Shown in pieces: positions 61,573 to 64,000 of a stretch of 64,000 nt of DNA. Position numbers and translations under genes: made by a program. Location: assembly GCF_025502585.1 (NCBI RefSeq), contig NZ_CP106679.1, positions 2,015,501 through 2,079,500 on the forward strand. Reading direction: 5' to 3'. The notes under the pieces are model-generated. The model made no database searches. It was not told where the DNA came from and saw nothing but the letters and a program-made list of their open reading frames with translations. Within the stretch, counting starts at the first letter, position 1. Each line of letters opens with the position of its first letter. Source of the stretch: Reichenbachiella agarivorans (GTDB taxonomy: Bacteria; Bacteroidota; Bacteroidia; Cytophagales; Cyclobacteriaceae).

Positions 61573-64000
61573 TTATTTGTTTATCGCATTGATTTGTGCT
61601 TCTACTTCGGCTTTTGTCCCTGACACTGTATCAATTTCAACAGTTTTCTGGCCATCGATCATGGATGTTTTTTCTACGATAGCAGTTGTCTGCTCTCCTT
61701 CTGTACTCATCATGATTTTAATCTGCTGAGAGCTCTCTTTTTTGCAACATGCTTTTGTACAGCCAGGTTTGCAAGTTTTTTTGGTAGCATCATCATGAGT
61801 CATCTCAGCATGGCAACTAGCAGTGCATGGCCCGCTGTGGGTACACATCATCATGCCCGAGGTGTTCATGTCGCCATGTCCTTGGGTGTTTGTCCCGAAG
61901 GTCTCTCCCAATATCGGTGCGATTACCAAACCAATCAAACAAGTCAGTTTGATCAGGATGTTCATCGATGGGCCAGAGGTGTCTTTGAATGGATCACCTA
62001 CTGTGTCGCCAGTGACAGCAGCTTTGTGTGCTTCTGAGCCTTTGTAGGTCATCTCTCCATTGATCATGACACCTGCCTCAAATGATTTTTTGGCATTGTC
62101 CCATGCTCCACCTGCATTGTTTTGGAAGATTGCCCATAGTACACCTGACACGCATACGCCCGCCATGTAGGCACCAAGAGCCTCAGGCCCCATGACAAAG
62201 CCAACCAAGATCGGGGTGATGATTGTCAATGCACCTGGGAGCATCATTTCTTTCAAGGCTGCTTTGGTAGAGATATCGACACATTTGGCAAACTCAGGTT
62301 TGCCTGTGCCTTCCATGATGCCCGGGATCTCTCTGAACTGGCGTCTTACTTCCATCACCATTTCCATGGCGGCTTTTCCTACAGATTTCATCGCTAGGGC
62401 TGAGAACACTACAGGAATCATGCCTCCGATAAATAGTGCCGCCAATACATTGGCTTTGAAAATATTGATACCGTCGATACCTGTGAAGGTCACATACGCT
62501 GCAAACAAGGCCAAGGCAGTCAACGCCGCAGAAGCAATCGCAAATCCCTTTCCTGTTGCTGCGGTGGTGTTGCCGACTGTGTCGAGGATGTCAGTTCTTT
62601 CTCTCACTTCCTTTGGGCATTCGCTCATTTCGGCGATCCCGCCAGCATTGTCTGAGATCGGGCCAAATGCATCGATTGCCAACTGCATCGCAGTGGTAGC
62701 CATCATCGCAGAGGCAGCTATTGCCACGCCGTAGAATCCTGCCAACTCATACGAAGACCAAATCGCTACCGCAAATAAAATCACGGATGAGAAAGTGGAA
62801 ATCATACCTGTAGCCAACCCCGCGATGATGTTGGTTCCAGCACCTGTTGCAGAGCTCTCGACGATACTCAATACCGGTTTCTTGCCTAGGGCAGTATAAT
62901 ATTCCGTGAATGCTGAGATCAAATAACCCACAGTGAGTCCGACCAAAGTAGCATAGAATACGTGTCTGCTCGGAATGTCTCGGACTCCCTCACCAAAAAA
63001 TGCCATACCTGTGATGGTCTCTGGCAACATCCAATCGATCAAGAACCAACCAGCAGCGGCCGTCAAGAGTATAGAAGTTAAGTTGCCTAGATTGAAGGAC
63101 TTCTGAACATCCGCTTCTTTGGCATGGTTGTCTTTTACACCGATGAGGAAGGTGCCCAAGATGGATGCGATGATTCCTACTCCTGCAATCATGACTGGCA
63201 GCAGGATCGGCCCCATGCCACCAAAGGCATCCAGCACGATACCCGCATCGGCCATATCCTTGATGATGTAGTTGCCTAGCACCATGGATGCCAAAACGGT
63301 AGCCACATAGGATCCAAATAGATCGGCTCCCATACCAGCCACGTCACCCACATTGTCTCCGACGTTGTCCGCGATAGTGGCAGGGTTGCGGGGGTCATCT
63401 TCTGGGATGCCTGCTTCGACTTTGCCTACTAAATCGGCACCTACGTCAGCTGCCTTGGTGTAGATTCCACCACCTACTCTGGCGAACAAGGCAATGGACT
63501 CTGCACCCAACGAAAATCCTGCGAGTGCTTCCAAGACAACCGTCATTTCTGCATAGAATGATGCCTGCCCTGTGATGAATATTTTGATGAAAACAAGGAA
63601 AAATAAGGAAAGACCCAAAACGGCTAGACCCGCTACACCGAGTCCCATGACAGTTCCACCACCGAAGGCAACTTTTAGCGCTTTGGGAAGGCTGGTTTTG
63701 GCAGCTTCGGTAGTTCTGGCGTTGGCCTCAGTAGCGATACGCATCCCGATGTTGCCCGCTACTGCGGAAAAAACAGCACCTACTACAAAGGCAGGTACGA
63801 TCATCCAACTGGTGGTCTCTACGACCATGGATATCCCAAATAAAGCAATGGAAGCAATAACTACAAATACAGCCAAGAGCCAGTATTCTGCGGCTAAAAA
63901 GGCGAGGGCGCCTTCTTTGATGTTGTTTGAAATTTCTTTCATTTTGGCATCTCCGGCACTTTGTTTTTTGACCCAAGACATCTTGATCATCATGAATACA
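61573..64000 (-). CDS. hppA: Membrane-bound pyrophosphatase with Cys-rich C-terminal tail (5' end outside the window)
   Basis: At least 808 residues are visible; the frame stays open to base 64000, and an N-terminal helix expected in this family is probably beyond the edge. Motifs present include [33 protein letters not shown] (pyrophosphate/Mg binding) and [13 protein letters not shown]. In the latter, Ala occupies the position held by Lys in K+-independent enzymes, so K+-dependence is predicted. The enzyme pumps H+ and/or Na+ using pyrophosphate hydrolysis. Unusually, about 105 residues follow the last membrane helix. They include seven cysteines within about 35 residues (CTHSGPC...[10 protein letters not shown]...[12 protein letters not shown]) and then a small polar domain. 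In this family the C-terminus faces out of the cytoplasm. Confidence 0.9.
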   Translation of the reverse strand, partial: VFMMIKMSWVKKQSAGDAKMKEISNNIKEGALAFLAAEYWLLAVFVVIASIALFGISMVVETTSWMIVPAFVVGAVFSAVAGNIGMRIATEANARTTEAAKTSLPKALKVAFGGGTVMGLGVAGLAVLGLSLFFLVFIKIFITGQASFYAEMTVVLEALAGFSLGAESIALFARVGGGIYTKAADVGADLVGKVEAGIPEDDPRNPATIADNVGDNVGDVAGMGADLFGSYVATVLASMVLGNYIIKDMADAGIVLDAFGGMGPILLPVMIAGVGIIASILGTFLIGVKDNHAKEADVQKSFNLGNLTSILLTAAAGWFLIDWMLPETITGMAFFGEGVRDIPSRHVFYATLVGLTVGYLISAFTEYYTALGKKPVLSIVESSATGAGTNIIAGLATGMISTFSSVILFAVAIWSSYELAGFYGVAIAASAMMATTAMQLAIDAFGPISDNAGGIAEMSECPKEVRERTDILDTVGNTTAATGKGFAIASAALTALALFAAYVTFTGIDGINIFKANVLAALFIGGMIPVVFSALAMKSVGKAAMEMVMEVRRQFREIPGIMEGTGKPEFAKCVDISTKAALKEMMLPGALTIITPILVGFVMGPEALGAYMAGVCVSGVLWAIFQNNAGGAWDNAKKSFEAGVMINGEMTYKGSEAHKAAVTGDTVGDPFKDTSGPSMNILIKLTCLIGLVIAPILGETFGTNTQGHGDMNTSGMMMCTHSGPCTASCHAEMTHDDATKKTCKPGCTKACCKKESSQQIKIMMSTEGEQTTAIVEKTSMIDGQKTVEIDTVSGTKAEVEAQINAINK

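Noticed and set aside
1-64000. Phage defence island, prophage, tRNA or rRNA genes
   Set aside because: No nuclease/helicase defence cassette, integrase apart from XerD, phage structural gene, or tRNA cloverleaf was recognised on either strand; tRNAs were searched by eye only.

Overview
The window looks like chromosomal DNA of a gliding/adhesive member of Bacteroidota, most likely order Cytophagales. The evidence is type IX secretion (T9SS) sorting domains of types A and B, a PorP/SprF protein beside a giant adhesin, LytTR signalling, scarce Shine-Dalgarno sequences, TAnnTTTG-like -7 boxes and the short LeuA form. Genus is not determinable here. I found no rRNA, tRNA, CRISPR array, prophage or insertion sequence.

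Region by region. 1-4715 (minus strand): a partial membrane protein, a secreted MORN-like repeat protein, a thiolase and an alpha-helical protein of unknown function. 4862-19360 (plus): an amino-acid supercluster leuA, [two tandem attenuators], ilvE, ilvD, ilvB, ilvN, a class I/II aminotransferase, ilvA, thrA, thrB, thrC. It covers aspartate to threonine to isoleucine plus most of the valine/leucine route; ilvC and leuBCD are absent. Ahead of ilvE lie two Ile/Val/Leu/Thr-rich leader peptides, each followed by mutually exclusive antiterminator and terminator hairpins. Degenerate 7-bp repeat arrays sit directly before two start codons of the cluster.

19774-25276: an ABC exporter ATPase and a permease/M1-peptidase fusion (minus strand), flanked by a cysteine-peptidase-like gene and a 160-bp copy of its 3' end. 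25456-34264: a TPR histidine kinase coupled to a small unknown protein, then ftsB-like, a beta-barrel protein, an NRDE protein, lolA, ftsK and pyrD.

34327-51636 is the most interesting block. A membrane hybrid histidine kinase whose C-terminal HPt-like domain lacks its histidine is followed by a degenerate kinase carrying an intact HPt domain, a LytTR response regulator, a 2640-residue T9SS adhesin, a PorP/SprF protein and an OmpA/PD40 protein. The promoters of the HPt protein (weakly), the adhesin and sprF share one architecture: two 9-bp direct repeats 21 bp apart, then YATAT, then a -7-like box at the same distance. I infer a self-contained phosphorelay regulon controlling a secreted adhesin and its outer-membrane partner.

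51782-64000: a 1704-residue beta-helix T9SS protein, a DUF808 protein, a frameshifted xerD, aroQ, marC, rnhA, trmN and a membrane pyrophosphatase (cut by the window end) with an unusual Cys/His-rich C-terminal tail.
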